From positions 1 through 13,856 of the forward strand of contig JAADDV010000145.1 of the NCBI GenBank assembly GCA_013153795.1: a stretch of DNA of 13,856 nt, written 5' to 3'. Shown here piece by piece: positions 13,106 to 13,856 of this stretch. This stretch comes from Aquificota bacterium. GTDB lineage: Bacteria; Aquificota; Aquificia; Aquificales; Hydrogenothermaceae. Position numbers and translations under genes: made by a program. Below the pieces are notes generated by a model. The model saw nothing but the letters and a program-made list of their open reading frames with translations, was not told the origin of the DNA and made no database searches. Within the stretch, counting starts at the first letter, position 1, and every line of letters starts with the position of its first letter.

Positions 13106-13856
13106 TTACAACCTCAAACATATTAGTAATAATCACAGGTCTTATTCCAAAATATCTATCTCCTATCTTAAAGTCATACTCGTAAACCTCAAAATGGTAT
13201 AAACCTTCTTTTTCTGTTTTAAAAGAAAATTGAGGCTCCTCAGTTATTACAATAGGATTATTTTCCCATTTTAATATTTTTATTGTTTTTATTTTATAGA
13301 CGGCACAATTTAAAAAAGACCCTACAGGCATTTTTTCCCAGAAAAGATACTCTTTTTCCCCATCAAATCCCCAAAAATCCGCTTTTGTTTCATTAATAGA
13401 AAGAAAAACTTTTCCTTCTTTTAAAAGATTTAAAACTTCTTCTTTTGTTTTTATTTCTTCTTTTGAATAAGCAATATTCTGAAGCCATTTAAAACCTTCC
13501 TTATAAGAAGGTATTAATATTCCATGAGTATGTTCTTGATACACAAGTTTTATATGAAGGTCTAATCCTCCTATTATTTTAAGGCCTTTAGCTCGTGAAA
13601 AATAAAGATTACTCCATCTTTCTAAAGGAATAAGGACGTTCCATTTATGTAATAACCTTCTTGTTAGAGGATATATAAAGATATTTTTTATTAAATAAAT
13701 AATACTTAAAGGCTTATTCCAGACTACTCCATCTTTTATATTGATAAATTCATAAAGATAATCTTTTTTAAACTCTCCCTTCCAAATATAGTGGGAAAAC
13801 TCAAAATTATTAGGATGAGAAATAACTGGAAGAGACCCTCCCAGTTTTAAAAGTCT
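13074..13856 (-). CDS. PHP-domain phosphoesterase-like protein, 5' end outside window
   Basis: Partial: 260 C-terminal codons, open to the window edge; I translated the part upstream of 13544 by hand and it stays open. The residue at 13544 is an internal GTG (LVYQEH), not a start. Features of PHP metal-dependent phosphoesterases appear in order: PVISHPNN (the AHP/SHP metal motif), a helical stretch, GLKIIGGLDLH resembling the usual GGSDAH metal motif, and HTHG..IPSYKEGFKWLQNI, resembling the common YPSYE segment. SKEEIKTKEEVLNLLKEGKVFLSI follows. The last 120 residues are a beta domain of the kind that often follows such PHP modules (EVYEYDF...GIRPVIITNMFEV). These enzymes hydrolyse phosphoester bonds, but the substrate is unknown. 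It overlaps the PAP2 gene by 32 nt. Confidence 0.75.
   Translation of the reverse strand, partial: RLLKLGGSLPVISHPNNFEFSHYIWKGEFKKDYLYEFINIKDGVVWNKPLSIIYLIKNIFIYPLTRRLLHKWNVLIPLERWSNLYFSRAKGLKIIGGLDLHIKLVYQEHTHGILIPSYKEGFKWLQNIAYSKEEIKTKEEVLNLLKEGKVFLSINETKADFWGFDGEKEYLFWEKMPVGSFLNCAVYKIKTIKILKWENNPIVITEEPQFSFKTEKEGLYHFEVYEYDFKIGDRYFGIRPVIITNMFEVVNADAGKESNS

Noticed and set aside
1..13856. CRISPR array, IS element or defence island
   Set aside because: No regularly spaced repeats, no transposase motifs, and no target-site duplications were seen.

Overview
The window is strongly AT-rich, gene-dense bacterial DNA. It most resembles a thermophilic member of the Aquificota, probably of the Hydrogenothermaceae (Sulfurihydrogenibium/Persephonella type). 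The best evidence is a motA followed by two tandem motB genes, the arrangement known in Aquifex. Supporting signs are a short Hfq with a conserved arginine rim, a periplasmic di-heme peroxidase, genes for siroheme and cysteine, and low-GC, Lys/Glu/Ile-rich proteins. The lineage is an inference. I see no IS element, tRNA, rRNA or CRISPR array, and most genes look like core chromosome.

Layout. 1-1270 (minus): grpE and the 5' two thirds of a dnaJ joined by a TAATG stop/start overlap. 1271-1461: divergent control region with a dyad. 1462-6219 (plus): a six-gene run, plsC-like acyltransferase, ispH, a membrane-anchored YcgR/PilZ protein, motA, motB1 and motB2. It begins with lipid and isoprenoid genes and ends with the flagellar stator and a probable c-di-GMP receptor. 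6220-6712: a 12-bp hairpin and a 61-residue orphan protein (minus). 6713-7732 (minus): aldo/keto reductase. 7872-9071 (plus): ADP-ribosylglycohydrolase-family protein with a degenerate N-terminal metal motif, directly followed by hfq. 9095-10205 (plus): consensus sigma70-type promoter, then an exported di-heme cytochrome c peroxidase. 10214-11748 (minus): cysteine synthase and the siroheme dehydrogenase/ferrochelatase, coupled by TAATG. 11892-12539 (plus): protein with a GldG/IFT52-like fold, function unknown. 12551-13856 (minus): PAP2 phosphatase overlapping the 3' end of a PHP-family protein that runs off the window.

Working together. GrpE and DnaJ are DnaK co-chaperones. PilZ, MotA and MotB1/2 form a motility module in which the PilZ protein could tune the stators. 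The sulfur pair makes siroheme (for sulfite or nitrite reductase) and cysteine. The peroxidase removes H2O2 in the periplasm.

I find no clearly new multi-gene system. The observations most worth pursuing are the ADP-ribosylglycohydrolase homologue whose usual T-D-D motif is replaced by N-S-S-E at a perfect 11-bp inverted repeat, the TM-anchored PilZ protein cotranscribed with two divergent MotBs, and the 61-residue orphan next to a perfect hairpin.
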